Below, one piece after another: positions 1 to 8,323 of a stretch of 64,000 bases of DNA (position 1 is its first letter; every line of letters starts with the position of its first letter). The position numbers and the translations under genes are program-made. Under the pieces are notes generated by a model, which did not search any database, had not been told where the DNA came from, and saw nothing but the letters and a program-made list of their open reading frames with translations. The DNA is from Pseudomonas sp. LS.1a (lineage in GTDB: Bacteria; Pseudomonadota; Gammaproteobacteria; Pseudomonadales; Pseudomonadaceae): positions 5,550,001 through 5,614,000 of the forward strand of contig NZ_CP092827.1 of the NCBI RefSeq assembly GCF_022533585.1. The letters are read 5' to 3'.

Positions 1-126
1 ATGGACTCCCCGGTGTCCCTCGACCTGCCCGGTGGCCGCCTGCACATCGAATGGGCCGGCCCCGGCAAGCCCGTTGTGATGACTGGCCCGGCCGTACGCG
101 TCTACGAAGGACAGGTTCGTCTCTAA
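1..126 (+). CDS. dapF: Diaminopimelate epimerase, C-terminal fragment (cut by window edge)
   Basis: Only the last 41 codons are present, ending at the TAA of 124-126. The peptide has the typical DapF tail: a PGG(R)LxIEW strand followed by MTGPAxxVxEG, the last strand of the epimerase fold. DapF converts LL- to meso-diaminopimelate for lysine and peptidoglycan synthesis in the cytoplasm. The in-frame ATG at base 1 is internal, because the real start lies outside the window. The call is supported by the order dapF-DUF484-xerC-HAD, which is conserved in gammaproteobacteria (dapF-yigA-xerC-yigB in E. coli). Confidence 0.9.
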   Translation: MDSPVSLDLPGGRLHIEWAGPGKPVVMTGPAVRVYEGQVRL

Positions 127-139
127 GCGAGTAACCGCC

Positions 140-850
140 ATGACCGATCAGCCCCAGGTTGTACCCCAGCAGTCCGCTGAGCTCGATGCCGAAGCGGTGG
201 TCGCCTACCTGCGCGCCCACCCCACCTTCTTCGCCGAACACGACGAGCTGCTGATCGAACAGCGCATCCCCCACCAGCGTGGCGACAGCGTGTCGCTGGT
301 GGAGCGCCAGCTCAAGCTGCTGCGCGACCGCAACATCGAGATGCGCCACCGCCTGTCGCAACTGATGGATGTAGCCCGCGACAACGACCGGCTGTTCGAC
401 AAGACCCGCCGGCTGATCCTCGACCTGCTCGACGCCGGCAACCTGGAAGAAGTGGTGATGGCGGTCGAAGACAGCCTGCGCCAGGAATTCCAGGTGCCCT
501 TCGTCAGCCTGATCCTGTTCGGCGAAAACGTCGCGCCGGTCGGGCGCTGGGTCAGCAACGCCGAAGCACAGCAGGCCATCGGAGCCCTGCTGGGCGGCGG
601 CAAGACGGTCAGCGGCAACCTGCGCGAGCACGAACTGGCCTTCCTGTTCGGTGAAGAACAGCGCCGGGAAGTAGGCTCCAGCGCCGTGGCTGCCCTGGAA
701 TACCAGGGCCTGCACGGGGTGCTGGCGATCGGCAGCCGCGACCCGCAACACTACAAGAGCAGCGTCGGCACCCTGTTCCTCGGCTACATCGCCGAAGTAC
801 TTGGCCGCGTTGTGCCACGCGTTACCCAGACCCTGCGCCCGGTACGCTGA
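140..850 (+). CDS. DUF484 family protein (YigA-like), GAF-like fold
   Basis: This 236-residue soluble protein has the DUF484 layout. An N-terminal segment holds the family signature around residues 21-45 (AYLRAHPxFFxEHDELL). A charged helical linker follows at about 55-90, then a GAF-like alpha/beta domain at about 95-225. It starts 13 bp after dapF, and its TGA overlaps the xerC ATG, so it is co-transcribed and translationally coupled with xerC. No catalytic residues are recognisable. The molecular function of the family is not established, and a link to XerC is suggested only by constant synteny. Confidence 0.88.
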   Translation: MTDQPQVVPQQSAELDAEAVVAYLRAHPTFFAEHDELLIEQRIPHQRGDSVSLVERQLKLLRDRNIEMRHRLSQLMDVARDNDRLFDKTRRLILDLLDAGNLEEVVMAVEDSLRQEFQVPFVSLILFGENVAPVGRWVSNAEAQQAIGALLGGGKTVSGNLREHELAFLFGEEQRREVGSSAVAALEYQGLHGVLAIGSRDPQHYKSSVGTLFLGYIAEVLGRVVPRVTQTLRPVR

Positions 851-1749
851 TGGAACGCCAGCTGGAGGCTTATTGCGCACACCTGCGCAATGAGCGCCAG
901 GTGTCCGAGCACACCCTGCTGGGCTACCGTCGCGATCTGGACAAGGTCGTCGCCTACTGCAAGGAACACGGCATTGCCGGCTGGCAGGCGCTGCAGATTC
1001 AGCAGCTGCGCCAGCTGATCGCCCGCCAGCACCACCATGGCCAGTCATCGCGCAGCCTGGCGCGGCTGCTGTCGGCAGTGCGCGGCCTGTACCGCTACCT
1101 GAACCGCGAAGGCCTGTGCCAGCACGACCCGGCCAGCGGCCTGAGTGCGCCCAAGGGCGAACGCCGGCTGCCCAAGGTGCTGGATACCGACCGCGCCCTG
1201 CAACTGCTTGATGGCGGGGTCGACGATGACTTCATCGCCCGTCGCGACCAGGCTATCCTCGAACTGTTCTATTCGTCGGGCCTGCGCCTGTCCGAGCTGA
1301 CCAACCTCGACCTCGATCACCTCGACCTCGCCGCCGGCCTGGTGCAGGTGCTGGGCAAGGGCGGCAAAGCCCGCGTGCTACCGGTTGGCCGCAAGGCCCG
1401 CGAGGCCTTGCAGGCCTGGTACCGCCTGCGCGGCATCGGCAACCCGCGCGACCGCGCAGTGTTCATCACCCGCCAGGGCAACCGCATCAGCCCACGGGCC
1501 GTTCAACAACGGGTGAAAGCAGCCGGTGAGCGCGAGCTGGGCCAGCACCTGCACCCGCACATGCTCCGCCACTCCTTCGCCAGCCATGTGCTGGAATCGT
1601 CCCAGGACCTGCGCGCGGTGCAGGAGATGCTCGGCCATGCCGACATCGGCACCACGCAGATCTACACCCACCTGGACTTCCAGCACCTGGCCGCGGTGTA
1701 CGACAGCGCCCACCCTCGGGCCAAACGCAGCAAAGGCACAGACTCATGA
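850..1749 (+). CDS. xerC: Tyrosine recombinase XerC
   Basis: XerC, with XerD, resolves chromosome dimers at dif. The protein is 299 residues, the usual length. Residues 1-85 form the SAM-like core-binding domain. The C-terminal catalytic domain carries the tyrosine-recombinase set: R in the SSGLRLSEL helix, K in the LGKGGKAR turn, HxxR in [15 protein letters not shown] in [16 protein letters not shown], with the nucleophile Y just before TH. It overlaps the upstream DUF484 stop by one base and the next gene by four (ATGA). It sits in the dapF cluster, not in an integron or phage context, so it is the housekeeping enzyme. Confidence 0.96.
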   Translation: MERQLEAYCAHLRNERQVSEHTLLGYRRDLDKVVAYCKEHGIAGWQALQIQQLRQLIARQHHHGQSSRSLARLLSAVRGLYRYLNREGLCQHDPASGLSAPKGERRLPKVLDTDRALQLLDGGVDDDFIARRDQAILELFYSSGLRLSELTNLDLDHLDLAAGLVQVLGKGGKARVLPVGRKAREALQAWYRLRGIGNPRDRAVFITRQGNRISPRAVQQRVKAAGERELGQHLHPHMLRHSFASHVLESSQDLRAVQEMLGHADIGTTQIYTHLDFQHLAAVYDSAHPRAKRSKGTDS

Positions 1750-2441
1750 GCATCAAGCTGATCACCTTCGACCTCGACGACACCCTGTGGGATACCGCGC
1801 CGGTAATCGCCAGCGCGGAAGTCGTGCTGCGCGACTGGCTCGAAGCCAACGCCCCAATCCTTGGCGGCGTGCCGGTGGAGCACCTGTTCGCCATCCGCGA
1901 GCGCCTGGTGCAAGCCGAACCCGGCCTGAAGCACCGTATCAGCGCCCTGCGCCGACGGGTGCTGTTCCATGCACTGGAAGAAGTCGGCTACAGCGAAAAG
2001 CATGCGCAGGAACTGGCCAATGAAGGCTTTGAAGTGTTCTTGCATGCCCGCCACCAGGTAGAGATTTTCCCGGAGGTGCAGCCGGTGCTGGAGATCCTGC
2101 GCCATCACTACACCCTGGGCGTGGTCACCAACGGCAATGCCGACGTGAGCCGGCTGGGGCTGGCGGATTATTTCCGCTTTGCCCTGTGTGCCGAGGATCT
2201 CGGCATCGGCAAGCCGGACCCGGCGCCGTTCCTCGAAGCCCTGCGCCGCGGTGACGTGGAGGCCAGCGCGGCGGTGCACATTGGCGACCACCCCGGCGAT
2301 GACATCGCCGGTGCCCAGCGTGCCGGGCTGCGGGCGGTGTGGTTCAACCCCCTGGGCAAGCCCTGGGTAGGCGAGCAGGCGCCGGATGCCGAGATCCAGC
2401 GCCTGTCGCAGTTGCCCGACATCCTCGCGCGCTGGCGCTGA
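1746..2441 (+). CDS. yigB: HAD-superfamily phosphatase, YigB-like
   Basis: This 231-residue cytoplasmic hydrolase has HAD motif I as DLDDTLWD near residue 9, motif II as VVTNGN near 125, a Lys in the [10 protein letters not shown] segment, and motif IV as [17 protein letters not shown]. The cap between motifs I and II is helical (C1 type). E. coli YigB is in the same position after xerC and dephosphorylates FMN and the riboflavin intermediate 5-amino-6-ribitylaminouracil phosphate. The same role is inferred here from position and family only. It begins inside the xerC stop codon and is the last gene of the operon, followed by a REP pair and a terminator. Confidence 0.85.
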   Translation: MSIKLITFDLDDTLWDTAPVIASAEVVLRDWLEANAPILGGVPVEHLFAIRERLVQAEPGLKHRISALRRRVLFHALEEVGYSEKHAQELANEGFEVFLHARHQVEIFPEVQPVLEILRHHYTLGVVTNGNADVSRLGLADYFRFALCAEDLGIGKPDPAPFLEALRRGDVEASAAVHIGDHPGDDIAGAQRAGLRAVWFNPLGKPWVGEQAPDAEIQRLSQLPDILARWR

Positions 2442-2444
2442 CAG

Positions 2445-2558
2445 GGGCCGCTGCGCGGCCCATTCGCGGGTAAACCCGCTCCCACAGGTTCACCACTGCC
2501 CTCAGGTCCTGCGCCGTCCCTGTGGGAGCGGGTTTACCCGCGAAGAGGCCGGCACAGG
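2445..2558. repeat. REP pair (inverted, P. putida type)
   Basis: Two inverted copies of the REP core (GCGGGTAAACCCGC palindrome plus CTCCCACAGG) flank a spacer of about 30 bp, directly after the HAD gene. The outer arm has a GGCCGCTGCGCGGCCC-like end. It could fold into hairpins in the mRNA 3' end. Confidence 0.9.
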
Positions 2559-2579
2559 CAAAACAAAACCCACAGGCAC

Positions 2580-2610
2580 AAAAAAGCCCGCAGCGACGGC
2601 GGGCTTTTTT
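2580..2610. terminator. Bidirectional intrinsic terminator
   Basis: An A-run, a GCCCGC/GCGGGC stem with a 7-nt loop, and a T-run serve the convergent HAD gene (+) and sutA (-). Confidence 0.9.
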
Positions 2611-2621
2611 GGATCAGCCAC

Positions 2622-2951
2622 TCAGATAGGGCGGCTGCCGTACTTGTTGTCCGGCTTCTTGGGCGGGTCGGCGACCACGTTGGCCTCGACTTCCTGAACC
2701 TTGCCACCGCGAGCGAGGAACTCTTCCATGGCCTTGGCCAGGGCGTCACGCTCCTTCTGCTTGGCTTCCATGCTCGGCATCTCGTCTACCGAGACCGCCG
2801 CCTTGGATTTGCCCTTGGCAACGGGTGCCGGGCTGCTGTCGTCATCGCCAGCGTCTTCGGCGCCATCGTCGGCTGCCGCTTCGAGGCCTTCATCGCCCTC
2901 GTCTTCGTCGCCTACTTCGAGGTCATCATTTTCCAGATCGTCGTCGCTCAT
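2622..2951 (-). CDS. sutA: SutA, RNA polymerase-binding regulator of slow growth
   Basis: This 109-residue protein begins with an extremely acidic, low-complexity half (residues 1-45, D/E/A-rich). The conserved part follows: a helix with EAKQKERDALAKAMEEFLARGGK, then the tail VVADPPKKPDxKYGSRPI. This matches the P. aeruginosa SutA family, in which a small acidic protein binds RNA polymerase and stimulates rRNA and other promoters during slow growth. Synteny (xerC/HAD - sutA - amtB/glnK) agrees. It is transcribed leftward toward the shared terminator. The region upstream is long and structured (see separate entry), which suggests a leader of about 250 nt. Confidence 0.88.
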   Translation of the reverse strand: MSDDDLENDDLEVGDEDEGDEGLEAAADDGAEDAGDDDSSPAPVAKGKSKAAVSVDEMPSMEAKQKERDALAKAMEEFLARGGKVQEVEANVVADPPKKPDNKYGSRPI

Positions 2952-3225
2952 GTTCTACCTCATGACTTGCGAAAAGCAGGTTAGTTATAGACCAGTGCAG
3001 CCGTAGACCGGCAGCCACCAGTGAAAAATCAACTGGCCGTGGGTTAGGCCACTGCCCTTGGGTCAGCGCTCCTGATGGGAGGCGGCACCCGGCAGGCCCT
3101 GCTCCTGGCAGGACCTGACAAATCCTTTAGCCCCTGCTGGCCACACGCTATTGGCAAGCCTAGCAAAGGCTGGCGAAGCGTGTGGACTACTCGTCAAACA
3201 CCCTTCGGCGCGCATTCTAGCGCGC
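2952..3225 (-). promoter_or_regulatory. Putative sutA promoter and long structured 5' leader
   Basis: On the minus strand a TAGAAT -10 hexamer followed by GCGCGCC lies at 3219-3214. It is the same TAGAATGCGCG string seen before rep. Between it and the sutA ATG the sequence has no credible ORF but contains a perfect 9-bp stem (3141-3149 with 3177-3185) with a smaller stem inside. It also has a second hairpin (3095-3102 with 3108-3115, one G-U pair) whose 5-nt loop reads CAGGA on the transcript. Two more AGGA motifs occur in the leader. This could be a sutA leader under RsmA-type control or a separate small RNA. Neither is proven. Confidence 0.45.
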
Positions 3226-3336
3226 CAGCGGAAAAAACAAAGCACCATGAATGCTCTGCGTTTTGTAAGTTTTCTGCCTACGTCGCGAACGTGTCGGATA
3301 AACCGTTTGCCGTGCGGGAAATGCTAAAAATCTGGC

Positions 3337-3364
3337 AAAAAAAATGCCCGGCAAGCCGGGCAAG
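3337..3364 (-). terminator. Intrinsic terminator of glnK-amtB
   Basis: A TGCCCGG/CCGGGCA hairpin is followed on the minus strand by a run of eight T. It sits about 18 bp past the amtB stop. Confidence 0.88.
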
Positions 3365-3381
3365 TTTTTACCGCGCCGCAG

Positions 3382-4713
3382 TTACAGGTTGTAGCCGCGC
3401 TCGTTATGCTGAGCCAGGTCGAGGCCGACCGACTCTTCTTCTTCGCTGACCCGCAGGCCCATCACCAGATCCAGCACCTTGAGGATCACGTAGGTGACGA
3501 TGGCGGTGTAGACCACGGTGAAGATCACGCCCTTGGCCTGGATCCAGACCTGGGCACCGATGTCGGTGACCGCGCCAAAGCCACCCAGGGCCGGTGCCGC
3601 GAACACGCCGGTGAGGATGGCACCGATGATACCGCCGACACCGTGCACGCCGAAGGCGTCCAGCGAGTCGTCATAGCCCAGCTTGCGCTTGAGGCTGGTG
3701 GCGCAGAAGTAGCAGATCACGCCCGAGACCAGGCCGATCACCAGGGCGCCCATCGGGCCCACGGTGCCGGCAGCCGGGGTGATGGCGACCAGGCCGGCGA
3801 CCACACCCGAGGCGATGCCCAGGGCGCTCGGTTTGCCGTGGCCGACCCACTCGGCGAACATCCAGCCCAGGGCCGCGGCGGCAGTGGCGATCTGGGTCAC
3901 CAGCATGGCCATGCCGGCGGTGCCGTTGGCGGCAGCGGCAGAGCCTGCGTTGAAGCCGAACCAGCCGATCCACAGCATGGCCGCGCCCATCAGGGTGTAG
4001 CCCAGATTGTGCGGGGCCATCGGGGTGGTCGGGTAGCCCTTGCGCTTGCCCAGCACCAGGCAGCAGACCAGGCCAGCGATACCGGCGTTGATGTGCACTA
4101 CAGTGCCGCCGGCGAAGTCCAGCACACCCCAGTCCCACATCAACGCACCGTCACCGCTCCAGACCATGTGCGCGATCGGCGCATAGACCAGGGTGAACCA
4201 GATGCCCATGAACACCAGCATCGCGGAGAACTTCATGCGCTCGGCGAAGGCACCGACGATCAATGCCGGGGTGATGATGGCGAAGGTCATCTGGAAGGTG
4301 ATGAATACCGCTTCAGGGAACAGTGCGGCAGCCGAGGTCAGGTTCGAGGGCGTGACGCCGCTGAGGAACGCCTTGGAGAAGCCACCGACGAAGGAATTGA
4401 AGTTGAGCACGCCCTTTTCCATACCGGTGGTATCGAAGGCCATGCTGTAGCCGTAGATGACCCAGAGAATGCTCATCAGGCCAGTGATCGCAAAGCACTG
4501 CATCATCACCGACAGCACGTTCTTGGAACGCACCATACCGCCATAGAACAGGGCCAGACCCGGAATGGTCATGAACAGCACCAGCGCCGTTGCGGTCAGC
4601 ATCCAGGCGGTGTCGCCGGAGTTCAGCGCTGGGGCAGCTTCCTCGGCCAGGGCAAGCCCGGGCATTACGAGGGACAATAGGGCTCCTAGCCCTGCGATCT
4701 TACGCAGAGTCAT
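3382..4713 (-). CDS. amtB: Ammonium transporter AmtB
   Basis: AmtB conducts ammonium/ammonia across the inner membrane. The 443-residue protein has a cleavable signal peptide (residues 1-23, ending ALA) and then about 11 membrane helices. Family landmarks are WMLTATALVLFMTIPGLALFYGG at the first helix, the Amt signature DFAGGTVVHINAGIAGLV around residue 200, and the pore-histidine region DAFGVHGVGGIIGAILTG. The start has a strong AGGAGA site. It lies 46 bp downstream of glnK on the same strand, so the pair is a glnK-amtB operon, and GlnK is expected to dock on AmtB. Expression should follow the sigma-54 promoter before glnK. Confidence 0.96.
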   Translation of the reverse strand: MTLRKIAGLGALLSLVMPGLALAEEAAPALNSGDTAWMLTATALVLFMTIPGLALFYGGMVRSKNVLSVMMQCFAITGLMSILWVIYGYSMAFDTTGMEKGVLNFNSFVGGFSKAFLSGVTPSNLTSAAALFPEAVFITFQMTFAIITPALIVGAFAERMKFSAMLVFMGIWFTLVYAPIAHMVWSGDGALMWDWGVLDFAGGTVVHINAGIAGLVCCLVLGKRKGYPTTPMAPHNLGYTLMGAAMLWIGWFGFNAGSAAAANGTAGMAMLVTQIATAAAALGWMFAEWVGHGKPSALGIASGVVAGLVAITPAAGTVGPMGALVIGLVSGVICYFCATSLKRKLGYDDSLDAFGVHGVGGIIGAILTGVFAAPALGGFGAVTDIGAQVWIQAKGVIFTVVYTAIVTYVILKVLDLVMGLRVSEEEESVGLDLAQHNERGYNL

Positions 4714-4759
4714 GTTGTTTTCTCCTGGGGCGTTGGGTTTGGTGAGGCTTTGTTGCTGC

Positions 4760-5302
<543 letters not shown>

Positions 5303-5347
5303 TTATGTGATTTGGTCGGGATTGGCCAGTCGCCAGCATGGAAAACA

Positions 5348-5364
5348 TGCACAATTTCGGTGCA
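5348..5364. promoter_or_regulatory. NtrC-like binding site
   Basis: TGCACAATTTCGGTGCA is a near-perfect dyad of the NtrC type (TGCAC-N-N5-GGTGCA). It lies about 100 bp upstream of the inferred glnK start, a typical enhancer distance. The rest of 5099-5503 shows no ORF. Confidence 0.78.
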
Positions 5365-5503
5365 TACCCACCTGACGCGTTGCTCGAAAAATGTGCAACT
5401 GCGTGGCGAGGGCGCATGCTATTTGTGGGAACAATGTGCAATCTGGTGCCAGTGTCGCCCGTGCTACACTGCCGGCCATTTCTCAGTTTCAGTGGACAGC
5501 CCC

Positions 5504-5770
5504 ATGCTTGCGCCCAAAGCCCTTCTCGACGCCCTGAGCGACCAGGCCTCGCGCCTGTTCAGCAGTGATACCGCCCAGCCCCGCGCCGAACTGGAAAGCC
5601 AGTTCAAGGTGCTGATGCAAGGTGCCTTCAGCAAGCTGGACCTGGTGAGCCGCGAAGAATTCGACAGCCAGATGGTCGTACTGGCGCGCACCCGTGCACG
5701 CCTCGAGGCCCTGGAAAAACAAGTAGCCGAGCTGGAAGCCCGGCTTGACCCGACCCCACAGGATGAGTGA
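5504..5770 (+). CDS. ubiK: UbiK, ubiquinone biosynthesis accessory factor (BMFP family)
   Basis: This 88-residue protein has two helical parts: an N-terminal amphipathic helix (PKALLDALSDQASRLF) and a C-terminal coiled coil (residues about 50-82, EEFDSQMVVLARTRARLEALEKQV) with regular heptads. This is the BMFP/YqiC layout, a trimeric membrane-associated factor that assists UbiJ and late ubiquinone synthesis steps in gammaproteobacteria. The ATG at 5504 gives the normal family length; the longer frame upstream runs into the glnK regulatory region. A TACACT -10-like hexamer lies at 5464-5469. The next gene starts directly after the stop. Confidence 0.85.
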   Translation: MLAPKALLDALSDQASRLFSSDTAQPRAELESQFKVLMQGAFSKLDLVSREEFDSQMVVLARTRARLEALEKQVAELEARLDPTPQDE

Positions 5771-6124
5771 ATGCAGCCCTCCAGCGCTTACCCGGTATTG
5801 TTGTTTTCCTACGGCACCCTGCAGGACAAGGCCGTGCAACTGGCCAACTTCGGCCGCGAACTGAGCGGGCAGGCCGACCGCATGCTGGGCTACCGCCAGG
5901 ACTGGGTCGAGATCACCGACCCGGCCGTGCTGGCAGCCAGCGGCAAGTCCCATCACCCTATCGTTACCCCCAGCAGCCAGACCGACGACAGCGTGGCCGG
6001 CATGGTCTTCCAGATCAGCGAAGAAGAGCTGGCGGCAGCGGACCGCTATGAAGTCGCCGACTACAAGCGCGTGGCCGTCACCCTCGCTTCGGGCCTGACC
6101 GCCTGGGTTTATGTCCGCGCCTGA
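5771..6124 (+). CDS. Gamma-glutamylcyclotransferase-like (AIG2/GGCT fold) protein
   Basis: This 117-residue protein has the GGCT-family start LLFSYGTLQ (residues 10-18, the substrate-binding YGTL loop). The later segment SVAGMVFQISEEELAAADRYE carries the family glutamate and ends in the acid-rich YEVADYKRV motif. Members cleave or cyclise gamma-glutamyl amines or peptides in the cytoplasm; the substrate here is unknown. It begins at the base after the ubiK stop and is therefore probably in the same transcript. Confidence 0.8.
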   Translation: MQPSSAYPVLLFSYGTLQDKAVQLANFGRELSGQADRMLGYRQDWVEITDPAVLAASGKSHHPIVTPSSQTDDSVAGMVFQISEEELAAADRYEVADYKRVAVTLASGLTAWVYVRA

Positions 6125-6287
6125 GTTCTTCGGGCGTGCAGCAGGCACGAACCCAACGGGGTGAGAATGCAGGGGGCAACCCCTGCCTGAAAAACTACGA
6201 CGCACACTTCTTGCGCCGACCCGGGCCGCCCTCGCTATGCTTGCAAAGCCGCAGGAAGCGGCCCTGTTCAGCGACAACGGAGCGTCC

Positions 6288-7778
6288 ATGTCCCTAGCCC
6301 TCGTCCACAGCCGCGCCCAGGTGGGCGTGCAGGCACCAGCCGTCAGCGTCGAAACCCACCTGGCCAACGGCCTGCCCCATCTCACCCTGGTCGGCCTGCC
6401 GGAAACCACGGTCAAAGAGAGCAAGGACCGGGTACGCAGCGCCATCGTCAACTCAGGCCTGAACTACCCGCAGCGGCGCATCACCCAGAACCTCGCCCCC
6501 GCCGACCTGCCCAAGGATGGCGGGCGCTATGACCTGGCCATTGCCCTGGGCATTCTCGCCGCCGATGGCCAGGTGCCAACGGCCACCCTTGCCGAAGTCG
6601 AATGCCTGGGTGAACTGGCGCTGTCTGGCAACTTGCGCCCGGTGCAGGGCGTGTTGCCCGCGGCACTGGCGGCACGCGAAGCCGGCCGGGCGCTGGTGGT
6701 GCCACGGGAGAACGCCGAGGAAGCCAGCCTGGCAGGCGGGCTGGTGGTGTATGCGGTGGGGCATCTGCTGGAGCTGGTCGCCCATCTGAACGGCCAGGTG
6801 CCGTTGCCGCCGTATGCCGCCAACGGGCTGATCCTGCAGCAACGCCCGTACCCGGACCTGAGCGAGGTGCAGGGCCAACTGGCAGCCAAGCGCGCACTGC
6901 TGCTAGCGGCGGCCGGGGCGCACAACCTGCTGTTCACCGGGCCTCCCGGTACCGGCAAGACCTTGCTCGCCAGCCGCCTGCCGGGGCTGCTGCCACCGCT
7001 GGACGAGCACGAAGCACTGGAAGTGGCGGCGATCCAGTCGGTCAGCGGCCATACGCCACTGAGCAGTTGGCCGCAGCGGCCCTTTCGCCATCCGCACCAC
7101 TCCGCTTCCGGCCCGGCGCTGGTCGGCGGCAGCAGCCGGCCGCAACCGGGCGAAATCACCCTCGCCCACCATGGGGTGCTGTTCCTGGATGAACTGCCGG
7201 AATTCGAGCGGCGGGTGCTGGAAGTGTTGCGTGAGCCGTTGGAGTCGGGCGAGATCGTGATTGCCCGGGCCCGCGACAAGGTGCGTTTCCCCGCACGTTT
7301 CCAACTGGTGGCGGCAATGAACCCCTGCCCTTGTGGCTACCTGGGCGACCCTACCGGCCGCTGCCGCTGCAGCACCGAGCAGATCGCGCGGTATCGCAAC
7401 AAGCTGTCCGGGCCGCTGCTGGACCGTATCGACCTGCACCTGACCGTGGCCCGGGAGAGCACCACGCTGAACAACCAGCCCTGCGGCGAGACCAGTGCCG
7501 ATGTCGCGGCCAAGGTGGCCGAAGCGCGCGAAGTGCAACAGCGGCGGCAGGGGTGTGCGAATGCGTTTCTCGACCTTGAGGGATTGCGCCGCCATTGTGG
7601 GTTGGCGGCGGCGGACCAGGCTTGGCTGGAGGGGGCCTGTGAGCGGCTGTCCCTGTCGTTGCGCGCGGCACACCGGTTGCTGAAGGTGGCGCGAACGCTG
7701 GCGGATCTGGAGGGTAGCCAGGCAATTGGCCGGGCGCATCTTGCCGAGGCGCTGCAGTACCGGCCAGGGAGCAGTTAG
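6288..7778 (+). CDS. comM: ComM, Mg-chelatase-like AAA+ helicase
   Basis: This 496-residue protein is the normal family length. An N-terminal Lon-protease-like domain (residues 1-165, with LVGLPETTVKESKDRVRSAI) is followed by an AAA+ module with Walker A GPPGTGKTLLA, Walker B GVLFLDELPEF, the CxC cluster in MNPCPCGYLGDPTGRCRC, and the C-terminal lid. ComM is a hexameric helicase that extends branch migration during natural transformation and recombination. The ATG at 6288 is chosen for the family start SLALVHSRA. A REP pair follows, and no partner gene is adjacent. Confidence 0.93.
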   Translation: MSLALVHSRAQVGVQAPAVSVETHLANGLPHLTLVGLPETTVKESKDRVRSAIVNSGLNYPQRRITQNLAPADLPKDGGRYDLAIALGILAADGQVPTATLAEVECLGELALSGNLRPVQGVLPAALAAREAGRALVVPRENAEEASLAGGLVVYAVGHLLELVAHLNGQVPLPPYAANGLILQQRPYPDLSEVQGQLAAKRALLLAAAGAHNLLFTGPPGTGKTLLASRLPGLLPPLDEHEALEVAAIQSVSGHTPLSSWPQRPFRHPHHSASGPALVGGSSRPQPGEITLAHHGVLFLDELPEFERRVLEVLREPLESGEIVIARARDKVRFPARFQLVAAMNPCPCGYLGDPTGRCRCSTEQIARYRNKLSGPLLDRIDLHLTVARESTTLNNQPCGETSADVAAKVAEAREVQQRRQGCANAFLDLEGLRRHCGLAAADQAWLEGACERLSLSLRAAHRLLKVARTLADLEGSQAIGRAHLAEALQYRPGSS

Positions 7779-7850
7779 ATTGCGGCGAGCATTACCTCGC
7801 TACAAGCATATTGATTGCGCAAGTGTGCTGAGATGGCGGTTGAAGCTATC

Positions 7851-7952
7851 GGCCTCTTCGCGGGCTTGCCCGCTCCCACAGGTACTGCACAGTTCTTGAG
7901 ACCAGCGCAGTACCTGTGGGAGCGGGTTCACCCGCGAAAGGGCCGCTACAGG
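7851..7952. repeat. REP pair (inverted)
   Basis: Two REP cores face each other, with GGGCTTGCCCG and GGGTTCACCCG centres and a 30-bp spacer. The pair lies between comM and the convergent receiver gene. Confidence 0.88.
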
Positions 7953-7954
7953 CT

Positions 7955-8323
7955 TCACTGGCTACCCACCAAAGCATCCTCAACCACCTTCAGCAGCACC
8001 TCTTCGGAAAATGGCTTGCCCAGGCACACCAGTGCCCCAAGCGCCATCGCCGCCCGCACCGCCCCTTCATCCCAATGCGCCGACATGCAGATCACCGGCA
8101 AACCCCACCCCAGCCGGGCCAGCTCGCGTTGCACCGCCAGCCCGCTCATCCCAGGCATCTTCAGATCGAGCAGCACACACCCCGCCTGCCGTGCCAATGC
8201 CGAGGCCAGGAACAGGTCCCCCGCAGCGAACGACAAAGTCTCGAGCCCTGCCGAACGCAGCAGGTTGGCCAGGCTTTTGCGCACCGACGCATCGTCGTCG
8301 ACGATGCACACCGCTCTGCTCAT
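7955..8323 (-). CDS. Stand-alone response-regulator receiver (CheY-like)
   Basis: This 122-residue protein is a single receiver domain: acidic pair in VCIVDDDASVR, phospho-acceptor Asp in CVLLDLKMPGMSG (about residue 53), conserved Ser in ICMSAHWD, and Lys in CLGKPFSEE. There is no output domain. Its ATG overlaps the stop of the upstream regulator by four bases, so both are made from one mRNA and probably coupled. It is likely a partner in phosphorelay with the divergent giant histidine kinase, perhaps as a phosphate sink or protein-interaction switch. That role is inferred from position only. Confidence 0.85.
   Translation of the reverse strand: MSRAVCIVDDDASVRKSLANLLRSAGLETLSFAAGDLFLASALARQAGCVLLDLKMPGMSGLAVQRELARLGWGLPVICMSAHWDEGAVRAAMALGALVCLGKPFSEEVLLKVVEDALVGSQ

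Noticed and set aside
850..1749. XerC as a sign of an integron or phage integrase
   Set aside because: Position in the dapF cluster and full XerC motifs indicate the housekeeping dif recombinase; no attC, phage or cassette genes are nearby.
3075..3449. 124-codon + strand ORF between sutA and amtB
   Set aside because: It crosses the amtB terminator, has no ribosome-binding site and no domain. The region fits a structured leader better.
3406..4680. 424-codon open frame on the + strand opposite amtB
   Set aside because: It is a GC-rich shadow of a clear membrane-transporter gene; its translation is H/Q/G-rich low complexity with no domain.
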